Source: a virus. Taken from it: a DNA stretch of 21,373 nt. Below the pieces are notes generated by a model. The model made no database searches, was not told the DNA's origin, and saw nothing but the letters and a program-made list of their open reading frames with translations. Of this stretch, positions 1-6,911 are shown one piece after another. The position numbers and the translations under genes were made by a program. How positions within the stretch are numbered: the stretch's first letter is position 1; every line of letters begins with the position of its first letter. Where the stretch lies: positions 1 to 21,373 of the IMG/VR virus record IMGVR_UViG_3300032334_000357; one strand, given 5' to 3'.

Positions 1-597
1 AGCTTGTATATTAAAGTGTATAAATCTAAATGGTTCAATTCCCGGATCTACTGTAAATTCATGACCAATATATGAATTAAAAAAAACAAAAACACCTGGT
101 ATTGCTTTGAAATTTACTTTTTCTGATGCATCACTTGTTTCAGCAATATTTTTTTCAGGTAATTGTATCATTAATTTACCTGGTCTTGGATCATAAAATA
201 TTGGACGAGATGTTTTATCAGAACATTTTAAAAAATAAAAACCAGAAATATGACCATTCCAATGAGTATGAATACTATGATATCCACCACCATCTTTTGA
301 GAATTCTTGTACCCATAATTCTCTAACAGCAAGTGAATAATTTTTTAAATCATAACCTTGTTCATCTAAAATTGAATAAGCTCTTTTACATATAAAATGT
401 ATAAATTTAGAAAAATTTATATCATTTTGTAATTGTATAGAATGATGAACCAATCCAAAATCTTTATTATTAATAAAATTTATTTTATTTTTTTCTCTTG
501 CTTCTTCTATGTAGGGATCAGATAATAAATTTAAACTATTTAGCCAAGAACTATCTTCTTCTGCATATATATTAGTTTTAAAAAAACTAGATTTCAT
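1..597 (-). CDS. Putative 2OG-Fe(II) oxygenase, HxH variant (partial, runs off left edge)
   Basis: I translated this by eye: ATG at 597-595 opens a frame that stays open for 199 codons to base 1, so the C-terminus is missing. Residues 107-123 (HSIHTHWNGHISGFYFL) and 168-198 (GVFVFFNSYIGH, then R191 and FNIQ) match the layout of the putative 2OG-Fe(II) oxygenase group (TIGR02466/PF13759-like, from memory), where an H-x-H pair, a distal His and a downstream Arg bind iron and 2-oxoglutarate. The likely ligands are H110, H112 and H179, with R191 for the cosubstrate. The ATG overlaps the TGA of the preceding gene (ATGA), so translation is probably coupled. The substrate is unknown. Almost the whole catalytic core is present, so the family call is fairly secure, but activity is inferred. 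Confidence 0.8.
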   Translation of the reverse strand, partial: MKSSFFKTNIYAEEDSSWLNSLNLLSDPYIEEAREKNKINFINNKDFGLVHHSIQLQNDINFSKFIHFICKRAYSILDEQGYDLKNYSLAVRELWVQEFSKDGGGYHSIHTHWNGHISGFYFLKCSDKTSRPIFYDPRPGKLMIQLPEKNIAETSDASEKVNFKAIPGVFVFFNSYIGHEFTVDPGIEPFRFIHFNIQA

Positions 598-812
598 TCT
601 GCTTCTATTTTAGTATCTTCATATGTTGTTTTATTAGCAATATCTTTATTAAATTTTAATTGCCAATCTGCTACCATTTTTACTAATCCGTTTCCAAAAT
701 GTCTTAAATTTTCATCTGAAAAATGTAATTTTCCTTTTCTAAAAAGAATTAATCTTTCTTTCCAAGAAAATTCTATGTCACATGAACCATCTTCATATTG
801 TTTAAATATCAT
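594..812 (-). CDS. Conserved hypothetical protein between two oxygenase genes (72 aa)
   Basis: A small soluble protein of unknown function. It starts with an ATG that overlaps the stop of the upstream oxygenase gene (ATGA), and a GGAGG Shine-Dalgarno sequence sits inside the last codons of that gene. Its own stop overlaps the start of the next oxygenase. Visible features are an N-terminal beta-like stretch (MIFKQYEDGSCDIEFSW), a basic strand (LILFRKGKLHF) and an amphipathic helix with NGLVKMVADWQ near residues 41-51. I recall similar short proteins next to oxygenase genes in marine phage contigs, but I know of no assigned function. Its place inside the overlapping cassette suggests a partner or accessory subunit of the oxygenases; this is inference. 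Confidence 0.75.
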   Translation of the reverse strand: MIFKQYEDGSCDIEFSWKERLILFRKGKLHFSDENLRHFGNGLVKMVADWQLKFNKDIANKTTYEDTKIEAE

Positions 813-1375
813 ATTGTTCCTCCACGTAATGATCTTGTTATTCCAAATAAAGGTCTTTTATCTTTACGCCATTCTTTATGAGGACCATTTTTATCTACAT
901 AATGTAAGAAAGTTTGAGCATGCCAATCTCCTTTAAATTCTTCTCTCCAATGTACTAAATCACATCCAAGATAAATTGCTCCATCACCAGGTTCTAATTC
1001 TATTTCTGCTCCATCAATAAATATTGGCCATTTAGTTCCATCTGATCCTAACATTACTGTAATACTTATTTCACATGCTGGTTTATCAGTGTGTTTTTGT
1101 AAATCAGAATTTAATGTATACATTCTCCAAAAAGCATATGTTGGAAATAACTCTAAACCGGTTTCTTTTTGCATTAATTCTAATTTATTAACCATTAAAG
1201 ATTCCATTACAGGATCACCGTAAAAATAAGTATCATTATTATCATTTTGAACGTCATCAAAAGAATCAAAATTTAATCTATGCTTAATTCTACAATAATC
1301 TTTTAATAAATTAACTTCTTCTTTTGTTAAAAAGTTTTTAACTAATTTATATTTAAAATTTCTAATAGATTCCAT
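809..1375 (-). CDS. 2OG-Fe(II) oxygenase superfamily protein
   Basis: The double-stranded beta-helix core is readable: QKHTDKPACEISITVML (residues 93-109) supplies the HxD motif (H95, D97), and ELEPGDGAIYLGCDLVHWRE (126-145) supplies the distal histidine H142. Residues 151-160 (WHAQTFLHYV) form the final strand. The cosubstrate Arg/Lys usually found about ten residues after the distal His is not there (H152); R144 is a possible substitute. The length of 188 aa is normal for compact phage dioxygenases. A conserved-looking C-terminal stretch (HKEWRKDKRPLFG) follows the core. The start overlaps the upstream cupin-like gene by 14 bases. The likely role is hydroxylation of an unknown protein or small molecule; the family is well supported and the substrate is not known. 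Confidence 0.85.
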   Translation of the reverse strand: MESIRNFKYKLVKNFLTKEEVNLLKDYCRIKHRLNFDSFDDVQNDNNDTYFYGDPVMESLMVNKLELMQKETGLELFPTYAFWRMYTLNSDLQKHTDKPACEISITVMLGSDGTKWPIFIDGAEIELEPGDGAIYLGCDLVHWREEFKGDWHAQTFLHYVDKNGPHKEWRKDKRPLFGITRSLRGGTI

Positions 1376-1811
1376 AAGATAAAATAATTCTAGGTGTTAA
1401 ACCAATTGCTTTATGTAATTGATTTTTTTTAATAGATAATAAATCTCCTCTTTCCAAAATAAATTCTTCATTATCTACTTTATATATTGTTTTACCATAT
1501 AAACCAAGTATAAATACATCATACTCATCTCTATGAGTAATGCTTTTATTTCCAGAAGTAAATGAAAAAAATAAAAATAAATCTGATTTTTTATTTTCTT
1601 TATTAAAATTATTATTTAATAATTGATACATATCTTTAAAAAAAACATCATTTTCAACATTTTCTATTTTAAAAACTGATTCTAAAATAAAATTTTCAAG
1701 CCAATTACTTGAAATTTTTGAACTTAAATTATTTCTATCTAATAAATTAGATACAAAATTAAAATCTATTTCTTCTTTAAAAGAACAAAAATTTTTAATT
1801 AGAGTGCCCAT
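1362..1811 (-). CDS. Cupin/JmjC-like putative non-heme iron oxygenase (149 aa)
   Basis: The C-terminal half resembles the core of cupin-4/JmjC ribosomal-oxygenase proteins: ITHRDEYDVFILGLYGKTIY (residues 91-110) holds an HxD-type motif (H93, D95) followed by G-x-T, and ERGDLLSIKKNQLHKA (120-135) matches the second cupin motif, with H133 as the third ligand. K107 is placed where JmjC-type enzymes often bind 2-oxoglutarate. The N-terminal 80 residues are Asn/Lys/Phe-rich and unrecognised. At 149 aa it is much shorter than typical ribosomal oxygenases (about 400 aa), so it would be a minimal, core-only version. It overlaps both neighbours by 13-14 bases. The call rests on motif spacing only; a non-enzymatic cupin is the alternative. 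Confidence 0.65.
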   Translation of the reverse strand: MGTLIKNFCSFKEEIDFNFVSNLLDRNNLSSKISSNWLENFILESVFKIENVENDVFFKDMYQLLNNNFNKENKKSDLFLFFSFTSGNKSITHRDEYDVFILGLYGKTIYKVDNEEFILERGDLLSIKKNQLHKAIGLTPRIILSYGIY

Positions 1812-2368
1812 GCTACTACTGAATATCTTTTTCCTTTCGTTACTGGTTTAACAGTGTGTGGATATAAAAAATTACTTGGCCATATAATCATTCTATTTGG
1901 TTGTACTTCTATTTCCCATTCTCCAGATCCGTCTGGATTTCTAAAACAAAGATTACCTCCTTCATAATCATTATTTAATAATAATATACAACTCATAGTT
2001 CTTGGAATTCCTGCAAAATGATCTACATGCCAAGTATAAAAACCAGAATTTTCATATTTTAAAATTTCTATATCAAAAATATTTTTATACTCATAATCTA
2101 AAATATTAGCATCAAATTTATATTGCATTAATTTTCTATTAAAATGAAAATGAAGATAATTAAACCAATGAACATTAGACATAGAATCACTTAAGTTTGA
2201 TAATGGACATGAATATGTTCTTCTAATATTAAAATCAGTTTTAGTTTCATCACCACTACCAACTTTTGTTTCTATAAAATTAGATTGATTTGCAAAACGT
2301 ATTAAACGAGATAAAGTTTTTAAAGGCAAAACATTATCATATATTTTTATGAAATTTTTTATTTCCAT
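1799..2368 (-). CDS. Prolyl-4-hydroxylase-like 2OG-Fe(II) dioxygenase
   Basis: All catalytic residues of the P4Hc type are visible: the HxD motif in YTWHVDHFAG (H114, D116), the distal His in LYPHTVKPV (H171) and the cosubstrate Arg ten residues later in KGKRYSVVAW (R181). The strand LLLNNDYEGGNLCF (residues 129-142) is the classic sheet preceding the major core. The length of 189 aa matches compact bacterial and phage P4Hs. The enzyme should hydroxylate a peptide or protein side chain using O2 and 2-oxoglutarate, releasing succinate and CO2. A GGAG Shine-Dalgarno sequence lies within the end of the upstream gene, which it overlaps by 10 bases. This is the most securely identified oxygenase of the cassette. 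Confidence 0.92.
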   Translation of the reverse strand: MEIKNFIKIYDNVLPLKTLSRLIRFANQSNFIETKVGSGDETKTDFNIRRTYSCPLSNLSDSMSNVHWFNYLHFHFNRKLMQYKFDANILDYEYKNIFDIEILKYENSGFYTWHVDHFAGIPRTMSCILLLNNDYEGGNLCFRNPDGSGEWEIEVQPNRMIIWPSNFLYPHTVKPVTKGKRYSVVAWAL

Positions 2369-3102
2369 GATTTTTTACTCCAATAATTTTCTTTATAAAT
2401 ATTTAATATTTTTAAACCATAAAAAATTTTATTATTTAATATATCTTTTTGTTTTCTTGATTTAAATGTCATTTTCCAAGAATCTCTTTTAAATGGTATG
2501 ATTTGAACATACGGTGTTCCTTTTTTAATAGTTGTTTCTAATATTGGATACTTATCTCCATTAATAATTATAGGAAAATTAATTTCATTTGGAAAAGTAT
2601 CTGTATCTACAATACCTGGAATTATTGAAAATCTATCATCCGAATTGTTTAAAGGTGGTACAAATAGACAAGAATAACCTTTAGGTGTTTTTATTTTCCA
2701 CGGATTAACTATTTTATAAAAAGGTAAATTTTTATTTTTCTCAATCAAAGGAGAATTTTCTAATTGTTTAATAGAATGTATATCAATTTTAGAATTTAAA
2801 TTAATAGATTTTGCATAAAGTAACTGTGCCATTTCTTGTAATCCAAAAATTGAATTAAAATCTTTATCCCCTTCTTTATTAACAATATTATGTTTTATAT
2901 TAAAATCTTGTGGCATTTTTAATAAATAACCAGAAGTTAAAGAATCTAAAAAAGGCATACATCCTTTTACAGTTTTATTTTCAATAGTGTGTTCTAATTT
3001 TTTATACCACTCAGGTATATTTAATTTTATAGGAACAGGATAATCTTCTTTTAATGCAAAATAATCTTCGTGAGCACTAAATTCTATTTCTTTATAAAAC
3101 AT
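2359..3102 (-). CDS. Conserved phage protein of unknown function (247 aa)
   Basis: I do not recognise a catalytic fold. The N-terminus contains HEDYFALKEDYPVPIKL followed by IPEWYKKLE (residues 11-37). I recall this His-Glu...Pro-Val-Pro...Pro-Glu-Trp-Tyr pattern at the start of uncharacterised proteins from marine myoviruses and podoviruses, usually close to tail-fibre and oxygenase genes. The middle contains a PGIVDTDTFPNEINFPIIIN strand-rich segment, and the C-terminus is basic with aromatic residues (YGLKILNIYKENYWSKKSW). The gene starts 20 bases after the 150-aa gene without a clear Shine-Dalgarno sequence and overlaps the P4H-like gene by 10 bases. The context makes it either a fibre-associated protein or a substrate or partner of the oxygenases. 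Confidence 0.8.
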   Translation of the reverse strand: MFYKEIEFSAHEDYFALKEDYPVPIKLNIPEWYKKLEHTIENKTVKGCMPFLDSLTSGYLLKMPQDFNIKHNIVNKEGDKDFNSIFGLQEMAQLLYAKSINLNSKIDIHSIKQLENSPLIEKNKNLPFYKIVNPWKIKTPKGYSCLFVPPLNNSDDRFSIIPGIVDTDTFPNEINFPIIINGDKYPILETTIKKGTPYVQIIPFKRDSWKMTFKSRKQKDILNNKIFYGLKILNIYKENYWSKKSWK

Positions 3103-3121
3103 GCTAATTTAATAGCAAATT

Positions 3122-3574
3122 TTAAGGTAACTGTAAAGGATTTAAAGAAAGTAAATTTTGATCTTTAAAATATTGTTCTAAAGATTTTCCTAATGGATAA
3201 CTAATACTATCTAAATCTAAAGATTTTAATTGATTATAATAATTATTCCAATTATTAAATAATAAATGATTTTTATTATTATCTAAAAAACATTTAATTT
3301 GATTAATAACTTTTTCAATATAATCTTGTAATTCTTGTTTTTTTGTAAATTTAAATTCATAAAAAAGATCAGCATAATTTATATTATTATTATTATAACC
3401 TTTTATAATTTTTGTTCCATATTTAACTGAATCAAAATTAGATTGTGAATCTTCAATTATTTTATAGTTTAATTTATCTATATTTAAATTATTTAAATCA
3501 GATTGATTTTCAGCTATTTTATATAAAGATCCTTCGACGTTATCTAAATTTTTATTAAAAAGAAAATATGCCAT
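3122..3574 (-). CDS. Hypothetical protein after the tail fibre (150 aa)
   Basis: An Asn/Lys/Tyr-rich protein beginning MAYFLFNKNLDNVEGSLYKIA. It starts three bases after the tail-fibre stop codon with no separate strong ribosome site, so it is probably translated by coupling with the fibre gene. Predicted content is mostly helical, including ELQDYIEKVINQIKCFLDN and NWNNYYNQLKSLDLDS. It has no signal peptide or membrane segment. I associate similar proteins with the tail-fibre region of marine phages, where a fibre chaperone or tip-associated role is conceivable, but nothing in the sequence proves it. Base composition is extremely A/T-rich, like the accessory genes to its left. Confidence 0.75.
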   Translation of the reverse strand: MAYFLFNKNLDNVEGSLYKIAENQSDLNNLNIDKLNYKIIEDSQSNFDSVKYGTKIIKGYNNNNINYADLFYEFKFTKKQELQDYIEKVINQIKCFLDNNKNHLLFNNWNNYYNQLKSLDLDSISYPLGKSLEQYFKDQNLLSLNPLQLP

Positions 3575-3577
3575 ATT

Positions 3578-4828
3578 TTAAGTCCCGTTATTTTCAAATA
3601 TAAGTAAAGCACCAGGTGTACCTGTTCCACCAGTAGTTGGTGAAGCACAAACAGGGTTTCCAGCACTACCACCAGGTCCATATTCTGCAACTATTATAAA
3701 ATTTCTATTTGGATATGTAAAAGATGCTCCAGGTGCATTTCCTGAGTTTCCAGGAGCAGGTCCTGGTCCAGCAGGTCCAAGTCCACCAGCTCCACCATTT
3801 CCACCATTAACTGTTCCAACATTTGTTAAATTAGTTGCACCTCCAGTGCTTCCTGCACCATAAATTCCACCACCAGGTCCACCGCCACCTACTGAAAAAG
3901 GTTGAGCAAAAGGTTGAGTTATAGGAGCATTATAAAAACCAAATCCTCCGGCTCCACCTCCTCCTCCGCCTCTTTGGTTTCCACCACCTCCACCTCCACC
4001 TCCACCAGCATACATATAAACCCCAAGTCTATTTGTTGTTGGTGATGCAGTATGTGTTCCAGATGATGGTCCTACTGTATATCTTGTTGGTATTCCCATT
4101 CCAGCTCCTGCTGATCCAGAAGATGCAGCAGTAATACGACCATCAGCATCAACTGTAATTGAAGCTGCTGTATAAGATCCTGCAGTAACTGCAGTTGCAA
4201 TTAATTGATTTGGTCCTACGGAGTTAACTGCAAGTTTTGATTGTGTAATTGTAGATTGAATAATTTGATTTGCACCAACAGAGTTAGCTGCAAGTTTAGC
4301 TTGTGTAATTGTTGATTGAGTAATTTTAATTGCTGTAACTGCATTTGTTGCAAGTTGAGATGTACCTACTGCAAAGTTTGCAATTTGTGCTGTAGCTACT
4401 GTTCCAGATAAAGTAGATAAATCTACTACTTGAATATCAGATCCATCAGCGTATAAAATTTTAATTCCTTTATCGGTAGTAGACCAAGTTTGTCCTGTAC
4501 CAGTTGATGCATATTTAAATGTAACGGTAAAAGCACCTGTAGTTCCATTTGATACAATCCAAGTTTTTTCAATTCCATTTGGAACTGTTACGATTTGATT
4601 TCCTGTAATTGTTCCTGTTAATTTAATAACAGCATTTCTTGCAGTTGCTACTGCACTTTGTGTCATTACAAGAGCAGTTGTTTGAGCTCCACCTGCAATA
4701 GATATTGCTTGGTATCCTGCGATTGCTTGTTGAAGTAATACTAAATTTGTGTTTGTAACTTGACCCCATGTACCAGCATTTGTGCCAGTCACCATTAATT
4801 CTATTGCTAAATCTGTAGTGTAACTCAT
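3578..4828 (-). CDS. Tail fibre / receptor-binding protein with glycine-rich tip (416 aa)
   Basis: The N-terminus (LMVTGTNAGTWGQVTNTNL, residues 11-29) is the virion-attachment type seen in many marine phage fibres. Residues 40-140 form a beta-rich domain. Residues 151-210 hold three 20-residue shaft repeats (ITQxKLAxNSVGxNQxI type). SITVDADGRITAASSG (223-238) is the common fibre motif before a tip domain. From residue 274 the protein is dominated by glycine runs broken by aromatics, like the polyglycine-sandwich adhesins of some T-even phages. This tip probably contacts the host surface. An AAGGAA ribosome site precedes the ATG, and a sigma70-like promoter lies upstream. The product should be a trimeric external fibre; the receptor is unknown. 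Confidence 0.9.
   Translation of the reverse strand: MSYTTDLAIELMVTGTNAGTWGQVTNTNLVLLQQAIAGYQAISIAGGAQTTALVMTQSAVATARNAVIKLTGTITGNQIVTVPNGIEKTWIVSNGTTGAFTVTFKYASTGTGQTWSTTDKGIKILYADGSDIQVVDLSTLSGTVATAQIANFAVGTSQLATNAVTAIKITQSTITQAKLAANSVGANQIIQSTITQSKLAVNSVGPNQLIATAVTAGSYTAASITVDADGRITAASSGSAGAGMGIPTRYTVGPSSGTHTASPTTNRLGVYMYAGGGGGGGGGNQRGGGGGGAGGFGFYNAPITQPFAQPFSVGGGGPGGGIYGAGSTGGATNLTNVGTVNGGNGGAGGLGPAGPGPAPGNSGNAPGASFTYPNRNFIIVAEYGPGGSAGNPVCASPTTGGTGTPGALLIFENNGT
4199..4378 (-). repeat. 60-bp tandem repeat in the fibre shaft (two good copies, one weak)
   Basis: Bases 4199-4258 and 4259-4318 align at an exact 60-base period (both contain GCAAGTTT and TTGTGTAATTGT on the plus strand). Bases 4319-4378 form a weaker third copy that keeps TTGCAAGTT. 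Each unit encodes 20 residues of the shaft, so copy-number change would lengthen or shorten the fibre without a frameshift. Confidence 0.75.
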
Positions 4829-4853
4829 ATTTTAGATTCCTTATTTTTTACTC

Positions 4854-4882
4854 TTATTAAAATATTTATCAGTTTTTGTCAA
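4854..4882 (-). promoter_or_regulatory. Candidate sigma70-type promoter before the fibre/accessory genes
   Basis: In the 72-base gap between the repeat protein and the fibre gene, the minus strand carries a perfect TTGACA (4882-4877), a 17-base spacer and TAATAA (4859-4854), which matches the -10 consensus at only half its positions. Transcription would begin a few bases before the fibre ribosome site. It could give host-polymerase transcription of the fibre and oxygenase genes independent of the long late operon. In A/T-rich DNA chance matches are frequent, so this is only a candidate. Confidence 0.4.
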
Positions 4883-4900
4883 TTAACACAACCCCTATAT

Positions 4901-5797
4901 TTATGCTGCTACTTCTGTCCAAACGACAGATTGTCCAGTATTTACAGGAGCCCATGCACCTACATATAATTGACCAGTTGTTCCTGTCAAGCTGTTTCCA
5001 GTTACACTTGCAATTACATCTAATTTAGTTGCTACTGAATTTAAAGATAATGTAGCTAAATTAGTTGTTAAATTTACAGGTGTATTTAAATTTATAGTTA
5101 CACTATTTAATGAAGTAGTTAATTGTTGACCGGTTACAAGCGTAGCAACAGCTATATCTATGTCTACGCTACCTAATGTAGTAGTTAGTTGTATTCCTGT
5201 TACTTCAGCATCAGGAGCAGGATCTATTGTACCTAAAGTTGATGTCAGTTGTTGTCCTGTTAATGAAACACTACCTGTTCCAGTTACAGTTTCATCTCCA
5301 AGAGATAATGTTAATTGTTGACCAGTAAGTGAAACAGATCCACTTATTATTTGTGATACAGAATTTAAAGAAGTTGTTAATTGTAATCCAGTTACGCTTA
5401 CAGGAGTTATTATATCAATTGTTGAATTTCCAACAAATGTAGATAGACCAATATTTTCGGCCCAAGCACCACTGCCCCAACTACTTGATCCCCATGTTGT
5501 AGGTGTCCCAGGAGCTTTTACTGGTACGTAAACAATTTCAAATGCGCTAACGCTATTTAAAGTTGAATTTACTAAATTTGTTGTAAGAGCCGTACTTCCT
5601 GTAATTGAAAAAGAAACATTATTATTTAATGAAGAACTTAATTGTTCTCCAGTTAAAGTAATTAAGGGACTACTTAAAATAGAAACATTATTTAAAACAG
5701 ATGTTAGGGATTGTCCTGTTACTAAAGCAATAGCATCATTTTCTCCACCGAACGCACCTGCACTCCAACTTAATGCACCCCAAGCTGTATTGGCCAT
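4901..5797 (-). CDS. Repeat-containing virion protein with WGxxxWxxGA motifs (298 aa)
   Basis: The protein consists largely of degenerate repeats of about 15-25 residues with the core (L/V)TGxQLTxxLxSV, seen around residues 26-38, 48-58, 135-147, 157-167, 178-189, 199-211 and 221-233, with more eroded copies at 71-83 and 243-255. Two tryptophan/glycine motifs (AWGALSWSAGAFG at 5-17 and TWGSSSWGSGAW at 101-112) and GAWAPVNTGQ near the end bracket the repeats. Such beta-rich repeats suggest a fibrous or tail-surface protein, likely trimeric. The position between neck genes and the fibre fits a tail spike, fibre base or tail-associated adhesin. An AGGAG ribosome site lies 11 bases before the ATG. 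The virion role is likely; the exact part is inferred. Confidence 0.8.
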   Translation of the reverse strand: MANTAWGALSWSAGAFGGENDAIALVTGQSLTSVLNNVSILSSPLITLTGEQLSSSLNNNVSFSITGSTALTTNLVNSTLNSVSAFEIVYVPVKAPGTPTTWGSSSWGSGAWAENIGLSTFVGNSTIDIITPVSVTGLQLTTSLNSVSQIISGSVSLTGQQLTLSLGDETVTGTGSVSLTGQQLTSTLGTIDPAPDAEVTGIQLTTTLGSVDIDIAVATLVTGQQLTTSLNSVTINLNTPVNLTTNLATLSLNSVATKLDVIASVTGNSLTGTTGQLYVGAWAPVNTGQSVVWTEVAA

Positions 5798-5812
5798 GCC
5801 AGAATACTCCTA

Positions 5813-6253
5813 CTAAGCTATTCTTATAATAGCCGATGTATTAGTGAAAGCTGGGAATTGAATAGTGAATGTTCCTGAAGTAGCTGTCTTATCTGTTCCA
5901 AAATTTAATACTGCAACTGCAGCATTACTAAACGATGTATTATATATCAAACAACCTCTTGCAGTTAATGTAACGTTTTGAAAAGATAAATCAGCAAAAC
6001 TAGTAAAAGCAGTTGTTGATACAACTGATGTTCCAGAATTTACTAATGCTTTTCCACCCGCTGTATAATTAGTTCCAGAAGAACTAACTTGTCCATTAGT
6101 TGTATAAGAAGTAGTTGCTGCACCTAGTGTTGCAGTTGATACATAAAGAGCTAACTTAAATTTATCACCACCTGCACCTAAAGTTTTAAAATCTTGAGAT
6201 GAATCTAATAGTTGTTTTTTAAAACTATTTGGTAATGCTTGTACTATAGCCAT
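5813..6253 (-). CDS. Conserved phage structural protein (146 aa)
   Basis: A beta-rich protein of a layout very common in phage neck/tail regions: FKKQLLDSSQDF at the start, DKFKLALYVSTATLGAATTS (residues 30-49), a YTAGGKAL turn, and the C-terminal pattern AVLNFGTDK...GTFTIQFP ending in SAIIRIA. Relatives are regularly found next to head-tail adaptors, and I regard it as a small virion protein, though I know of no proven function. It is preceded by a strong AAGGAG ribosome site and sits 15 bases before the repeat protein. No signal peptide or membrane segment is visible. Confidence 0.82.
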   Translation of the reverse strand: MAIVQALPNSFKKQLLDSSQDFKTLGAGGDKFKLALYVSTATLGAATTSYTTNGQVSSSGTNYTAGGKALVNSGTSVVSTTAFTSFADLSFQNVTLTARGCLIYNTSFSNAAVAVLNFGTDKTATSGTFTIQFPAFTNTSAIIRIA

Positions 6254-6265
6254 ATTTGTTTCTCC

Positions 6266-6910
6266 TTATTGTGTTTTACGAACTATACGAGGCTCTCCAT
6301 CTAGATACTCATCAGTTCGTCTTCTTCCCATTTGTTCTAATGAGAATCCTTCGATAGCTTGCTTATATCTATTTTCATAATATTGCAACATATCATTTGG
6401 ACCCTTTAAAAATCCATAAGCCTCAACTAGGCAAGCATACAATAAGCCATTGGGAAATTGTTGACTTAAATATGTATTTGGAGTTGTAACCGATAATCCA
6501 GTTGGTTTCAAGATATAATTTGCTTGTACATTATAAGCTTGATCTGGAGTAGGGGCCACAACAACTGTATTTTCATCCCAGTTTGCGTAATATTTTGGTC
6601 TTCCTGTAGTATTTTCTTGATTATATTCATTTATAAAAGATACATCTCTAACATCTAAAAATGCTATATCTCCATTAGTATCAAATACCTGTACAGATCT
6701 TAAAATTAAACAATTATCCGGAACTGTGAAATACTTTTGAGTTACAACAACTGAAGCTGTTGCATATTTTCTATTATTATCAGAATCCACATCTCTTAAA
6801 ATCCTAAATTCAGCATCAGAAATAAAACCATCTATAATAGTGGCTGTTAATACATTAGAATCTACTTCTGTATAATTTCTTATTTTTGTAACTAATTCTG
6901 AATATGTCAT
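6266..6910 (-). CDS. Head-tail adaptor / tail tubular A-like protein (214 aa)
   Basis: The N-terminus (MTYSELVTKIRNYTEVDSN, then a helix with FISDAEFRILRDVD at residues 29-42) and the middle (FTVPDNCLILRSVQVF at 61-76; PKYYANWDENTVVVAPTPDQ at 104-123) follow the arrangement of phage adaptor proteins of the T7 gp11-like/short-tail type, which form a 12-fold ring under the portal. The C-terminal helices (LLYACLVEAYGFLKGPNDML followed by YYENRYKQAIEGF) are also typical of that family. It starts one base after the preceding gene's stop, so translation is coupled. Assignment to the adaptor class is good; which ring of the neck it forms is inferred. Confidence 0.8.
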   Translation of the reverse strand: MTYSELVTKIRNYTEVDSNVLTATIIDGFISDAEFRILRDVDSDNNRKYATASVVVTQKYFTVPDNCLILRSVQVFDTNGDIAFLDVRDVSFINEYNQENTTGRPKYYANWDENTVVVAPTPDQAYNVQANYILKPTGLSVTTPNTYLSQQFPNGLLYACLVEAYGFLKGPNDMLQYYENRYKQAIEGFSLEQMGRRRTDEYLDGEPRIVRKTQ

Positions 6911-6911
6911 A

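Noticed and set aside
126-326. 66-residue plus-strand ORF
   Set aside because: Antisense to the catalytic core of the partial oxygenase, which has clear motifs in the minus strand.
3101-3116. 5-bp hairpin over the start of the 247-aa gene (TGCTA/TAGCA)
   Set aside because: Too short and A/T-rich to claim translational control.
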